From contig NZ_QJTI01000001.1 in the NCBI RefSeq assembly GCF_003217325.1, positions 158,454 through 222,453 of the forward strand: a stretch of 64,000 nt of DNA, read 5' to 3'. This DNA comes from Rhodopseudomonas faecalis. Lineage in GTDB: Bacteria; Pseudomonadota; Alphaproteobacteria; Rhizobiales; Xanthobacteraceae. A program made the translations under genes and the position numbers. The notes under the pieces are model-generated. The model was not told the DNA's origin, ran no database searches, and was given only the letters and a program-made list of their open reading frames with translations. Shown piece after piece: positions 1-6,785 of this stretch; within the stretch, counting starts at the first letter, position 1, and every line of letters begins with the position of its first letter.

Positions 1-1
1 T

Positions 2-101
2 AAAGATAATTTGTAGCCCGGATGAAGCGCAGCGTAATCCGGGGAGATTGTGCTGCGCCTCGACGCCGGTCCCGGATTTCGCTGCGCTCCATCCGGGCTA
101 C
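2..101. repeat. 100-bp direct repeat, left copy
   Basis: This stretch is identical base for base to 2867-2966. It contains an internal palindrome: it starts near GTAGCCCGGATGAAGCGCAG and ends with the inverted form CATCCGGGCTAC, so it could fold into a long hairpin. Dispersed elements of this look are common in Bradyrhizobiaceae. The two copies bracket the nested insertion-sequence scar. Confidence 0.9.
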
Positions 102-236
102 GCTTGCTGCCGCACGATCCGCTCTCGACCACGCGGCGTCCGGCGGGCATTCTTGTGAATGTTCATCCGGTCCTCCTCCGGGAAAGCATGAAGCATCAGC
201 AACTTCAGCTTGCTCGGTCAGGACCGGGTGGACAAC

Positions 237-381
237 CTATTGAAAGCTCAATCGTCGCTGTTTGATGGTCTCGCGCTTGATCCTTTCGCGTTCGAGGAGA
301 ATGGTGTTGCCGCGTCCGAAGTTGACGTCGGCGGGGGTGAGGTTCTTCAGGCTCTCGTGGTAGCGCTGGTGGTTGTGACCT
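237..381 (-). pseudogene. C-terminal fragment of an IS3-family transposase (orfB)
   Basis: On the minus strand the frame ending at the TAG at 237-239 reads YHESLKNLTPADVNFGRG followed by an ERERIKRETI-type tail, the usual C-terminus of an IS3-family OrfB (end of the rve integrase domain). Only about 48 codons remain. The frame is cut at 382, exactly where the terminal sequence of the next IS3 element begins, so that element probably inserted into this one. No catalytic residues are left. The bases between 102 and 236 hold no recognisable gene. Confidence 0.75.
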
Positions 382-393
382 TGCCCCCAAGTT

Positions 394-1317
394 TTATCCA
401 GGTCTGAGTTCGTTCGGGCGGTTGGATGTGCCCATCTGGGCGGTGGCGGGAGCTGGCGCGGAGCTTTCGATATAGCGCAGCGCCAGATCCCGACGCGGAT
501 TGCCGGTGGCGGCGAACTCCGATGGCGTCTGCCACCCGAGCTGTGAGTGCGGTCGTGCATCATTGTAGTCGGCTCGCCAGCACCGGAGCGCGACGCAGGC
601 CTGGGCGAGCGAGGTGAACAGCGTTTCGTTCAGCAGTTCATCCCGCAGGCGGCCATTGAAGCTCTCGATGAAGGCGTTTGGCATGGGTTTTCCCGGCGCA
701 ATGTAGTGCCAGGCGACACGGCTCTGATCGGCCCATGTCAGGATGGCATTGCTGGTGAACTCGCTGCCATTGTCGCTCACCACCATCTTGGGCTTGCCGC
801 GCTCGGCGACCAGCCGGTCCAGTTCTCGTGCGATCCGGGCGCCCGAGAGCGAGGTGTCGGCCACCAGCGCCAGGCACTCGCGGGTGCAGTCGTCGACCAC
901 AGTCAGAATGCGGAAGCGTCGACCATCGGTCATCTGATCCGACACGAAGTCGAGCAACCAGCGCTCATTCGGGAGCACCGGCACGGTCATAGGTGCTCGT
1001 GTGCCGAGGGCCCGCTTGCGGCCACCCCTGCGGCGTACTGTGAGCTTCTCCTCACGGTACAGACGGAACAGCTTCTTGTGATTGACCAGGTAGCCCTCAC
1101 GCTTGAGCAGGACGTGGAGGCGCCGATAGCCAAAGCGCCGGCGCTCATGGGCGATCTCCCTCATACGTTGGCGCAGCCCGGCATCATCGCTCCGGCTCGT
1201 CTGATATCTGGCTGTCATGCGGTAGCAGCCGATGGCTTTACACGCCCGCCGCTCGGTCATCTCGTAGGTGGTCACGAGATGACCGACAGCTTCCCGCTTG
1301 GCGACGGGCGTTACCAT
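394..1317 (-). CDS. IS3-family transposase OrfB (DDE integrase)
   Basis: The 307-aa product carries an HTH_21 region near residues 45-100 ([15 protein letters not shown]), then an rve-type DDE integrase core: D in [11 protein letters not shown] in [12 protein letters not shown], and E in [14 protein letters not shown]. It would normally be made as an OrfAB fusion by -1 frameshifting. Its ATG at 1315-1317 lies in the CATT shared with the junction of the inserted IS1111-type element, so the OrfA part is physically separated. The catalytic domain is complete but a working OrfAB cannot form. Confidence 0.85.
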   Translation of the reverse strand: MVTPVAKREAVGHLVTTYEMTERRACKAIGCYRMTARYQTSRSDDAGLRQRMREIAHERRRFGYRRLHVLLKREGYLVNHKKLFRLYREEKLTVRRRGGRKRALGTRAPMTVPVLPNERWLLDFVSDQMTDGRRFRILTVVDDCTRECLALVADTSLSGARIARELDRLVAERGKPKMVVSDNGSEFTSNAILTWADQSRVAWHYIAPGKPMPNAFIESFNGRLRDELLNETLFTSLAQACVALRCWRADYNDARPHSQLGWQTPSEFAATGNPRRDLALRYIESSAPAPATAQMGTSNRPNELRPG

Positions 1318-1324
1318 TAATGGG

Positions 1325-1337
1325 ATGGTCCGCCTCG
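1325..1337 (+). repeat. Left subterminal inverted repeat of the IS1111-type element
   Basis: ATGGTCCGCCTCG is an exact 13-base inverted match to 2662-2674. It lies 6 bases inside the inferred left boundary; subterminal placement is characteristic of the IS1111 subgroup. Confidence 0.85.
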
Positions 1338-1381
1338 CCCTCCTGCCGCATCATGAGGCTGTTAGACCGAAGGAGGTTGCA

Positions 1382-2434
1382 ATGCCAAAATGCAATGTGC
1401 AGCGCCGAGCGGCTGCCTACGGAATTGACATTGGCAAGAACATATTTCACGTCGTCGGCCTCGGAAGCGATGGCGTCCCAGTCCAGAAGGTTCGTTTCCG
1501 ACGCGACACACTGCTGCAGTTCTTCGAGCGAGCCGCCCCGGCGATCGTGGGCATGGAATCGTGCGCCGGCTCTCAGTGGCTCGCCAGGAAGATACAGGCG
1601 CTCGGGCATAAGGTGCGCTTGATCCCAGCACAATTTGTGAAGCCCTACGTCAAATCGAACAAGAGCGACATCATCGACGCGGAGGCAATCGCTGAGGCAG
1701 CCACTCGACCGACGATGCGATTCGCTGCACTAAAGAGCGAGGAACAAGCCGATCTTCAGGCTTTGCACCGGGTCCGGGACCAGATGATCGGAACGAGAAC
1801 GCGTCTGATCAATCAGATGCGGGCCTTCTGCCTTGAATACGGCATCGCTCTACGCCAGGGCGCAGGTCAGTTCAAAGTTGATCTTCCACTGGTTCTCGAG
1901 GATCAATCAAACGACCTTTCGCCGGCAATGCGTAAGCTGATCGCTGAGTTGTTCAGCGATCTGCGCCAATTGGAGAAGCGGATTAGTGACGTCACACGCG
2001 AGATCGAGGCGATTGCCAGTCGCGAGGATGTGGCTCGACGGCTCATGACGATCCCCGGCATTGGAGCCTTGGGAGCAACCGCACTTCTGGCGGCCGTTGG
2101 TTGCGGACGACAATTCCAGAAGGCTCGCGACCTGGCTGCTTGGCTGGGGCTTGTCCCTCGAGAATACTCGACCGGCGGGAAGCAAAGGCTTCTCGGCATC
2201 AGCAAGCGAGGAAACCGCTATGTTCGCAAACTTCTCGTGCATGGCGCGCGTTCGTGCTTTCGGCACCTCGATCGAACAAAAGATCGATTGGGGAGCTGGT
2301 TGGATGGCCTTCAGGCTCGGATGCATCCCAACAAAGCTGTCGTCGCACTTGCCGCTAAGATTGCCCGGATCGTCTGGGTTGTCCTGACTAAGCCTGGAGC
2401 GCTCTACGAACGTAGAGATCCTGCGTTCACCTAA
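1382..2434 (+). CDS. IS110-family (IS1111-type) transposase
   Basis: The 350-aa product has the DEDD RuvC-like N-terminal domain: D16 in GIDIGK, E59 in GMESCA, and D96/D99 in SDIIDAEA. A coiled region follows, then the transposase_20 domain with IPGIGALGATALLAAVG (near residue 225). The REYSTGGK segment holds the serine expected to be nucleophilic in this family, followed by KRGNRYVRKLL. The ATG at 1382 is chosen because AAGGAGG lies at 1370-1376; an earlier in-frame start at 1298 would lie in IS3 DNA. The gene looks intact, so the element may still be active. Family members recombine DNA under the direction of an RNA encoded by the element. Confidence 0.9.
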   Translation: MPKCNVQRRAAAYGIDIGKNIFHVVGLGSDGVPVQKVRFRRDTLLQFFERAAPAIVGMESCAGSQWLARKIQALGHKVRLIPAQFVKPYVKSNKSDIIDAEAIAEAATRPTMRFAALKSEEQADLQALHRVRDQMIGTRTRLINQMRAFCLEYGIALRQGAGQFKVDLPLVLEDQSNDLSPAMRKLIAELFSDLRQLEKRISDVTREIEAIASREDVARRLMTIPGIGALGATALLAAVGCGRQFQKARDLAAWLGLVPREYSTGGKQRLLGISKRGNRYVRKLLVHGARSCFRHLDRTKDRLGSWLDGLQARMHPNKAVVALAAKIARIVWVVLTKPGALYERRDPAFT

Positions 2435-2674
2435 CGCTCCTGGCTCGATTGCAAGGCTCGGGAATGGTGATGACGAAACAGTGGATCAACATGCCGTAAG
2501 TCCTGTGCAAAAAAGCGGGCTTCGTGCCCGAACCATTTATTGGGAACGGCGTGTGCGAATCTCATCATGGCCTGGCTGCAACAGCAGTCCACTCGCGAGA
2601 GGCCGGATACATTTATGCAACTGGAATCGTCATTTGCGATGTCGCGCAGCCCTTGCATGGACGAGGCGGACCAT
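2435..2674 (+). ncRNA. Candidate bridge RNA / seekRNA of the IS1111-type element
   Basis: No gene occupies the 240 bases between the transposase stop and the right inverted repeat, the place where IS1111-subgroup elements encode their guide RNA. Two segments share CATTTAT (2534-2540 and 2610-2616). The first is ACCATT-TAT-TGGGAA: ACCATT (2532-2537) equals the left flank of the interrupted target (1313-1318) and TGGGAA (2541-2546) is complementary to the right flank TTCCCA. The second begins ATACATT (2607-2613), identical to the element's own right end (2673-2679). This is the arrangement expected of target-binding and donor-binding loops. The right donor guide was not found, so RNA ends and folding are inference. 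Confidence 0.5.
2662..2674 (-). repeat. Right subterminal inverted repeat of the IS1111-type element
   Basis: CGAGGCGGACCAT is the exact reverse complement of 1325-1337 and lies 5 bases inside the inferred right boundary. Confidence 0.85.
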
Positions 2675-2679
2675 ACATT

Positions 2680-2829
2680 CTTTCCCAGAAGATCCTTCAG
2701 GGCGGCATTGTCCAGCATGGCGTCCGCCAACAGCCGCTTGAGCCGCGTGTTCTCGTCCTCCAGCGCCTTCAGCCGCTTGGCCTCCGACACGTCCATTCCG
2801 CCGAATTTGGCCTTCCACTTGGCGCTTTT
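2680..2829 (-). pseudogene. IS3-family OrfA fragment
   Basis: On the minus strand this reads KWKAKFGGMDVSEAKRLKAL, then a leucine-zipper-like segment ending ALKDLLGK. This is the C-terminal half of an IS3 OrfA. The helix-turn-helix N-terminus is missing: the frame breaks at about 2830 where a palindromic repeat begins. The C-terminal side is cut by the IS1111-type element at 2679. It is the missing partner of the orfB at 394-1317. Confidence 0.8.
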
Positions 2830-2866
2830 CGGCGGATTACGCTACGCTAATCCACCTACGAGCTTG

Positions 2867-2966
2867 AAAGATAATTTGTAGCCCGGATGAAGCGCAGCGT
2901 AATCCGGGGAGATTGTGCTGCGCCTCGACGCCGGTCCCGGATTTCGCTGCGCTCCATCCGGGCTAC
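2867..2966. repeat. 100-bp direct repeat, right copy
   Basis: This is an exact copy of 2-101 in the same orientation. A shorter palindromic unit (about 2830-2860, GGCGGATTACGCTACGCTAA) lies between it and the truncated IS3 element. Confidence 0.9.
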
Positions 2967-3000
2967 AGCTTTCTGCCGAGTTGATCAAATAGCGGACGCG

Positions 3001-3252
3001 TTATGACCCGACCCGCTCACTTTGGCGGGTGACGTCGCCCCGTCCTGCAAGCAGGCCTGCGACGGATATGTCCTCGTCGAGCTCGTCCCAGTGCAGCCCG
3101 ACGCGGCTAATCTCGACATTGGTGCGCTGCGATGGCGTTGCGTGCAGCAGGCGAGGGAACCAAGCCAGCGGAATTCCCAAGGTGCGGCCGTCGCTGAGCG
3201 CAACCCACATCACGTCGTCGTCGAATTTAACGCTGGTCGCCGAAATGCTCAT
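3001..3252 (-). CDS. DUF2442 domain-containing protein
   Basis: This 83-aa acidic protein follows the DUF2442 pattern: VKFDDDVMWVALSDGRTLGI, then WFPRLLHATPSQR, then ISRVGLHWDELDEDISVAGL at the C-terminus. DUF2442 genes are small, found mostly in accessory DNA and often paired with a DUF4160 gene as a possible toxin-antitoxin module. No DUF4160 partner is visible here; upstream on the minus strand is a palindromic repeat. Molecular function is unknown. Confidence 0.8.
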   Translation of the reverse strand: MSISATSVKFDDDVMWVALSDGRTLGIPLAWFPRLLHATPSQRTNVEISRVGLHWDELDEDISVAGLLAGRGDVTRQSERVGS

Positions 3253-3276
3253 GCCAAGCCCTTGGGATCAACGAGT

Positions 3277-3354
3277 GTAGGGCGCAATAGCGCAGCGTAT
3301 TGCGCCGCCGCGCGGTGTAGGGCGGATTACGCTTCGCTGATCCGCCCTACGGGC
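3277..3354. repeat. Palindromic intergenic repeat (double hairpin), copy 1
   Basis: The unit begins GTAGGGCGCAATAGCGCAGC and ends TGATCCGCCCTACGGGC. It contains two adjacent inverted repeats, GGCGCAATA..TATTGCGCC and GGCGGATTACG..CTGATCCGCC. Related copies lie at 4098-4175 and 4907-4978, with a half unit near 2830-2860. Confidence 0.8.
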
Positions 3355-3387
3355 TATCGAGCAAATCAGGACTTTAGAAGCTGCCTG

Positions 3388-3981
3388 TCATTCAATCTCG
3401 ACGGCAATTGCAGTGCATATTCCCCCATTTGTAGGGTGAAAATCCACGGAACACGCCGTTATAACGAGGAGCAAATCCGTTTCGGCGCGCAACACCACAT
3501 TGCCTCCAGGTGGATTGTTTGAGGCCAGGACTTCCAAGCGTCCATTTGGTTGAGGCGATGAGTTCTGGAAGAAGTTCACCGGGTCCGGTACAATAGCAGG
3601 CTCTATCCCGGCTTCGTGCACCGCTGCCAGCAGATTGTCCCGACAATTCGGATGACCCGACAGTCCGGCTCGCTCGTACAACCCAGGATTGCAGGCCGGG
3701 AACAGCGTGTCATGTAGGCTAGGGGAATTGTTCTCGACCAGCGTCAACAATCGCTCGGCACGCTCGCTGTAAAAACATTCGCCGGCAATCGGGAAGAGGC
3801 GTTCGGTAATGTCGCGGGTCTGCGACGTGCTGAGCCAATCCAGTCCGCCGCTGGTGGTGAAAGCCCACATATCCGCCACTTGCTGTCCTTCGGGATCGAT
3901 CACGCGGACATGCTGCCCTTGCCTGACACGGAATCCTCGCCCGGACTGAGGTGGAACAACAAAGTGGCGGAGTGAATTCAC
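3388..3981 (-). CDS. DUF1989 (urea carboxylase-associated) family protein
   Basis: The 197-aa protein has the DUF1989 signature: a beta-rich N-terminus with GQHVRVIDPEGQQVADMWAF, then DITERLFPIAGECFYSE, TLFPACNPGLYERAG, and DPVNFFQNSSPQPNGRLEV. The family is linked to urea carboxylase loci and contains conserved Cys/His residues, but no urea carboxylase or transporter gene is near, so the substrate cannot be stated. The start is a GTG at 3981 preceded by GGAGGTAGATCATC. The gene is monocistronic and flanked on both sides by palindromic repeats. Confidence 0.8.
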   Translation of the reverse strand: MNSLRHFVVPPQSGRGFRVRQGQHVRVIDPEGQQVADMWAFTTSGGLDWLSTSQTRDITERLFPIAGECFYSERAERLLTLVENNSPSLHDTLFPACNPGLYERAGLSGHPNCRDNLLAAVHEAGIEPAIVPDPVNFFQNSSPQPNGRLEVLASNNPPGGNVVLRAETDLLLVITACSVDFHPTNGGICTAIAVEIE

Positions 3982-4097
3982 GATGATCTACCTCCAGCCG
4001 CGAAGGTGTCGCCGGTCGGGCGATCGCGTCGGCCATATTCGAACGCCTGATGGCTCACAATGTCCATCAGCGTCGGTCGCGGAAATCTGCACAGCAC

Positions 4098-4175
4098 GTA
4101 GGGCGCAATAGCGCAGCGCATTGCGCCGCCGCGTGGTGAATGGCGGAATACGCTCCGCTATTCCGCCCTACGGGC
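4098..4175. repeat. Palindromic intergenic repeat (double hairpin), copy 2
   Basis: Begins GTAGGGCGCAATAGCGCAGC and ends TATTCCGCCCTACGGGC; same layout as copy 1 with a handful of substitutions, several of them compensatory within the second hairpin. Confidence 0.8.
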
Positions 4176-4624
4176 TTACCCGACCCACAGAAACACGAAA
4201 TTGGGTTGGACCGAAAGACGGCCGCGTTTCTGGTCTACAGGGCGCGCACCTGATCGGAGACAAGCTTTGGGACTCGCTTCCTTTCCTGAATGACCTCGCG
4301 CGATTTGGAATCGGGCCCAATAGTCTCTCGAACGGATCTCTTCTTCCAGAGACCCAACGCGGCGGGGCGGTCTTATACCAAGGGCGCCGCTCTCTGACTC
4401 ATTTGTGAACGCGAGCCCGGCGCCGATCTGATTCGATGGCGCGGGGAGGATTCGCTCGATGCCATCAGCGGTGCCATTGCGAACGGACTTTTCGGCCGGC
4501 GAGCTTCGGCGATTGGCGAAGCGGTCGAAGGACAACAACCAAAGTCGTCGGCTGTTGTCTCTTGCGGCGGTTTTGGACGGGATGAACCGCACCGACGCAG
4601 TGCATGGCCGGGAGCAGACACCGT

Positions 4625-4759
4625 GTAGGATGGGTTGAGCCCTTGCGAAACCCATCGTCCCGAACGCCCGTGCATCGGTAGGATGATTGAGCTCTTGCGA
4701 AACCCATCAGCCGCGCAGGTTCGTATCGATGGGTTTCGCAAGGGCTCAACCCATCCTAC
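4625..4759. repeat. Long imperfect hairpin repeat plus extra half copy
   Basis: GTAGGATGATTGAGCTCTTG at 4678 is matched by the inverted ..CAAGGGCTCAACCCATCCTAC ending at 4759, giving a stem of about 30 bases around a loop of about 20. A further direct half copy, GTAGGATGGGTTGAGCCCTT, lies at 4625-4657. Its translation (MGFARAQPIL) explains several spurious reading frames here. Confidence 0.8.
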
Positions 4760-4792
4760 GTGCTGACCTGCAAACTGCCAGAATAGGTATCT

Positions 4793-4827
4793 GTAGCCCG
4801 GATTTCGCTTCGCTCCATCCCGGCTGC
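4793..4827. repeat. Short palindromic repeat of the GTAGCCCGG type
   Basis: GTAGCCCGGATTTCGCTTCG followed by CTCCATCCCGGCTGC is a half-length relative of the 100-bp repeat at 2-101. Confidence 0.6.
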
Positions 4828-4906
4828 GCTGGCTGGCGGTTGGGGTTCATTGTTGGGCGGGTGAGCGGCGGGAGCCAGCGCGGAGCCATCAGCATAGCGC
4901 AGACGT

Positions 4907-4978
4907 TTAGGGCGCAATAGCGCAGCGTATTGCGCCGCTTAGCGATTGGCGGATTACGCTGCGCTAATCCGCTACGGG
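4907..4978. repeat. Palindromic intergenic repeat (double hairpin), copy 3
   Basis: Starts TTAGGGCGCAATAGCGCAGC and ends GCGCTAATCCGCTACGGGC. It is the most diverged of the three copies and ends only a few bases from the stop codon of the TIR gene, so it could act as that gene's 3' structure. Confidence 0.75.
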
Positions 4979-4990
4979 CTCTAAATTCGA

Positions 4991-5482
4991 TCAGTCAAAC
5001 ATCTTGTAGGAGTAAGAATATTTTGCTCGTTTTTCGTCATTACTGAGTTGACGATAGAAAGCGGGAAAATTGCTCATTGCGTGCTTCAAGGCGTCCAGCT
5101 TATAGGGAATGTGTACAACTGCAGCGCAGTCTCGAATAATTGCAGGACAAAGATCTGAGTCTTGGCCATTCTTTTTGTTGAGGTTCGCAGCAATAATGGG
5201 CACCCCGAGTTCTAGCGCTAGCTCCAGTTCCCAGCGCACGTACTTGTATAGATTCTTTGTTTTCTGCCCAACCAAGACCACAACTGCCTTTGACTGACAC
5301 ATTCTTTCTCGCAATTTAGACTTGACATAGTGCTCTCCCTGCGCCCGAGAAGTCATGTTGTCGAGGTCGTGTGCGTCATTGTATTCAAAGTCGATGTTTT
5401 TGTTTGCCTTCCATCCCTTTATGTAACCGTAAGCCCACATGTCATTGTCGCCGTCGAATACGATGTAAGCCGTTTCTGTCAC
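4991..5482 (-). CDS. ThsB-type TIR-like domain protein
   Basis: The 163-aa protein matches the MTH538/ThsB TIR-like pattern: beta strand AYIVFDGDND at the N-terminus, IKGWKANKNIDFEYNDAHDL (residues 21-40), CQSKAVVVLVGQKTKN (62-77), and YVRWELELALELGVPIIAAN (81-100). E85 after W84 is in the position of the TIR catalytic glutamate. TIR proteins of this class act in Thoeris defence by making NAD-derived signals; activity here is inference. The start is GTG at 5482, with TGAGGAAT upstream; the upstream gene's TGA lies inside that ribosome-binding site, so translation is probably coupled. Base composition is clearly A+T-richer than the flanking core genes, which suggests horizontal transfer. Confidence 0.8.
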   Translation of the reverse strand: MTETAYIVFDGDNDMWAYGYIKGWKANKNIDFEYNDAHDLDNMTSRAQGEHYVKSKLRERMCQSKAVVVLVGQKTKNLYKYVRWELELALELGVPIIAANLNKKNGQDSDLCPAIIRDCAAVVHIPYKLDALKHAMSNFPAFYRQLSNDEKRAKYSYSYKMFD

Positions 5483-5494
5483 TTGATGTATTCC

Positions 5495-6370
5495 TCAGTC
5501 GGATTGTCTTGCGATCCACAGTGTGTGCTCGCGAGAAAATGCTTTCTCCGCGTCGTTCACAAATTCAGAAAATTCCGCGTCTGTTGAGATCGCGTCGGTC
5601 TGCATTTTGATGAGGCCAATTTCATGGGCGGTAACAGTATAGGCGGCTGCTAATTCGTTAAACTTCTTGATCTGCATCCAGCCAACCACGGAGGCTGCGA
5701 TCACAATCAAAGGCTCGATTGGCCAATACAGCCATTCCGGCGCAGCGATACGTCCCAATGCGAGCGCACAGGCCGATACATATACGCATGCACTCACGGC
5801 GACCCAGAGGGTCGCCCCCTTCTTGTTGCGTGTCGCTTTTCGAGTGTACCACTCTCTTTGATCAGCAATTCGATTCTTGATGTAGTAAGCTAAGCGATCT
5901 TGCATTGTCATTGAGCGGATTTTCCGCATTCCGTCGGTAATCTGGTCGTTGCCAGACCAATCACTAGTGATCTTCTCGGCAGTTGTTCGGTTCTGGGCAA
6001 AAATCGAATGAAGCTGATTTCGAAGTTCGGCCTTAGCTTGTTGCTCGTCGCCAGATAGGTGATCGAATGGTGCCGCATGCATAACATAGCGCCAAGTTAA
6101 AGTTTTCACGCTTTCGGCGAGTGCGCGGCACCGATACCAGTCTTGCTCTGGCTTGCGCAGTGCCCTTGTGAGCAATACCGCCAAGCCAATCAGGAAAATC
6201 ATAGCATACGAAAAATAGTACCAAACTCCGTTCAGAAAATTCATGGAGAATACTGCGGCTAGGAAGAGTGCGGCATATTCAACTCTTACCAACAGCAGGA
6301 ACTGCGATTGAAACTTGTTTGAGGCGTCATCTGAGCACAAGAAGAGAGCCGGATAGTCGGTATCGGTCAT
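5495..6370 (-). CDS. DUF4231 (SLATT-like) four-TM membrane protein
   Basis: The 291-aa protein starts MTDTDYPALFLCSDDASNKF, typical of DUF4231. Two hydrophobic hairpins are visible, about residues 30-70 and 185-233, separated by a charged cytoplasmic-looking segment with RCRALAESVKTLTWRYVMHA (81-100). A conserved-looking helix follows the last membrane segment. DUF4231 belongs with SLATT-type membrane proteins, proposed effectors in nucleotide-signal conflict systems (from memory of Burroughs and colleagues). It is the promoter-proximal gene of a two-gene unit with the TIR gene, 12 bp apart. The likely role is a membrane-disrupting effector triggered by the TIR product; this is inference. Confidence 0.8.
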   Translation of the reverse strand: MTDTDYPALFLCSDDASNKFQSQFLLLVRVEYAALFLAAVFSMNFLNGVWYYFSYAMIFLIGLAVLLTRALRKPEQDWYRCRALAESVKTLTWRYVMHAAPFDHLSGDEQQAKAELRNQLHSIFAQNRTTAEKITSDWSGNDQITDGMRKIRSMTMQDRLAYYIKNRIADQREWYTRKATRNKKGATLWVAVSACVYVSACALALGRIAAPEWLYWPIEPLIVIAASVVGWMQIKKFNELAAAYTVTAHEIGLIKMQTDAISTDAEFSEFVNDAEKAFSREHTLWIARQSD

Positions 6371-6447
6371 TCGGTCTCCGAACTTAGAGTAGGCGCTTGT
6401 TGAAATGAACGGGCATGCTATCTGCTTATACGATCGGCTTACTGCGG

Positions 6448-6687
6448 CTAGTGCTTACGATCCCTCGGAGGGATCGGGTCGTTTCCATAGCTGTCGCTGT
6501 CCTGAATGCGGCCGTTGCGCCCATGTTCGACTAGCTCGGTTTGTCGGTCTCGCGCTAACTCCCTTCCTCTGCCCATGGCATCGGACTTGCGCTCAAAATG
6601 GCCGCTTGATCTTTCTGATCCCTCGCGCCGGATGTCCCAGCCACCACGATCGCCATTTGGTACCACATGATAATCGCGCTTCGCCAT
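6448..6687 (-). CDS. DUF2188 domain-containing protein
   Basis: The 79-aa hydrophilic protein begins MAKRDYHVVPNGDRGGWDIR and ends with GRIQDSDSYGNDPIPPRDRK, the two conserved blocks of DUF2188. Function is unknown. It sits divergently isolated between the DUF4231/TIR cassette and nrdJ, on the same strand as both, with 77 bp to the DUF4231 start. It could share transcription with the cassette but its composition is more like the host. Confidence 0.8.
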   Translation of the reverse strand: MAKRDYHVVPNGDRGGWDIRREGSERSSGHFERKSDAMGRGRELARDRQTELVEHGRNGRIQDSDSYGNDPIPPRDRKH

Positions 6688-6785
6688 GTTCGGCTCCTAT
6701 TGCTGCATCTGATATCGTTCATGATATGTTCTGTAATGTGAAGGGCGGCGAGTAGTCGCCGCCCTTCAACCTGTGGACTAGTAGC

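Larger units (their letters stand above)
1319..2679 (+). mobile_element. IS110-family element, IS1111 subgroup
   Basis: The element carries one transposase gene (1382-2434) and about 240 bp of non-coding DNA 3' of it. Subterminal inverted repeats ATGGTCCGCCTCG (1325-1337) and its reverse complement (2662-2674) mark it as IS1111-type. CATT occurs at both junctions (1315-1318 and 2676-2679), consistent with a short shared core. Removing the element restores a continuous IS3 sequence in which OrfA (ending LLGK) meets the ATG of orfB. Boundaries could shift by up to 4 bases because of the shared CATT. Confidence 0.85.
382..2829 (-). mobile_element. Truncated IS3-family element, interrupted by an IS1111-type element
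   Basis: One end is visible at 382 as TGCCCCCAAGTTTTATCC, the kind of TG-initiated terminal repeat expected of IS3 elements. The minus-strand orfB lies at 394-1317 and the remaining part of orfA at about 2680-2829. The two are separated by 1319-2679, which is a complete IS110/IS1111 element. The orfA end is lost: the frame runs into a genomic palindromic repeat at about 2830, so the N-terminal third of OrfA and the other terminal repeat are missing. The element should be immobile. Confidence 0.75.
3982..4990. other. Gene-poor stretch with palindromic repeats
   Basis: About 1 kb carries no convincing gene. It contains four palindromic repeat units, listed separately. A minus-strand open frame at 4176-4655 starts inside one of the repeats and shows no recognisable domain, so it is not called as a gene. 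The segment lies between the DUF1989 gene and the TIR/DUF4231 cassette and looks like an accumulation site for repeats. Confidence 0.7.

Noticed and set aside
3001-3252. Toxin-antitoxin module with the DUF2442 gene
   Set aside because: No DUF4160 or other partner ORF lies next to it; a palindromic repeat occupies the adjacent space.
4176-4655. 159-aa minus-strand open frame
   Set aside because: It starts inside a palindromic repeat (MGFARAQPIL), lacks a domain, and overlaps a second repeat at its other end.
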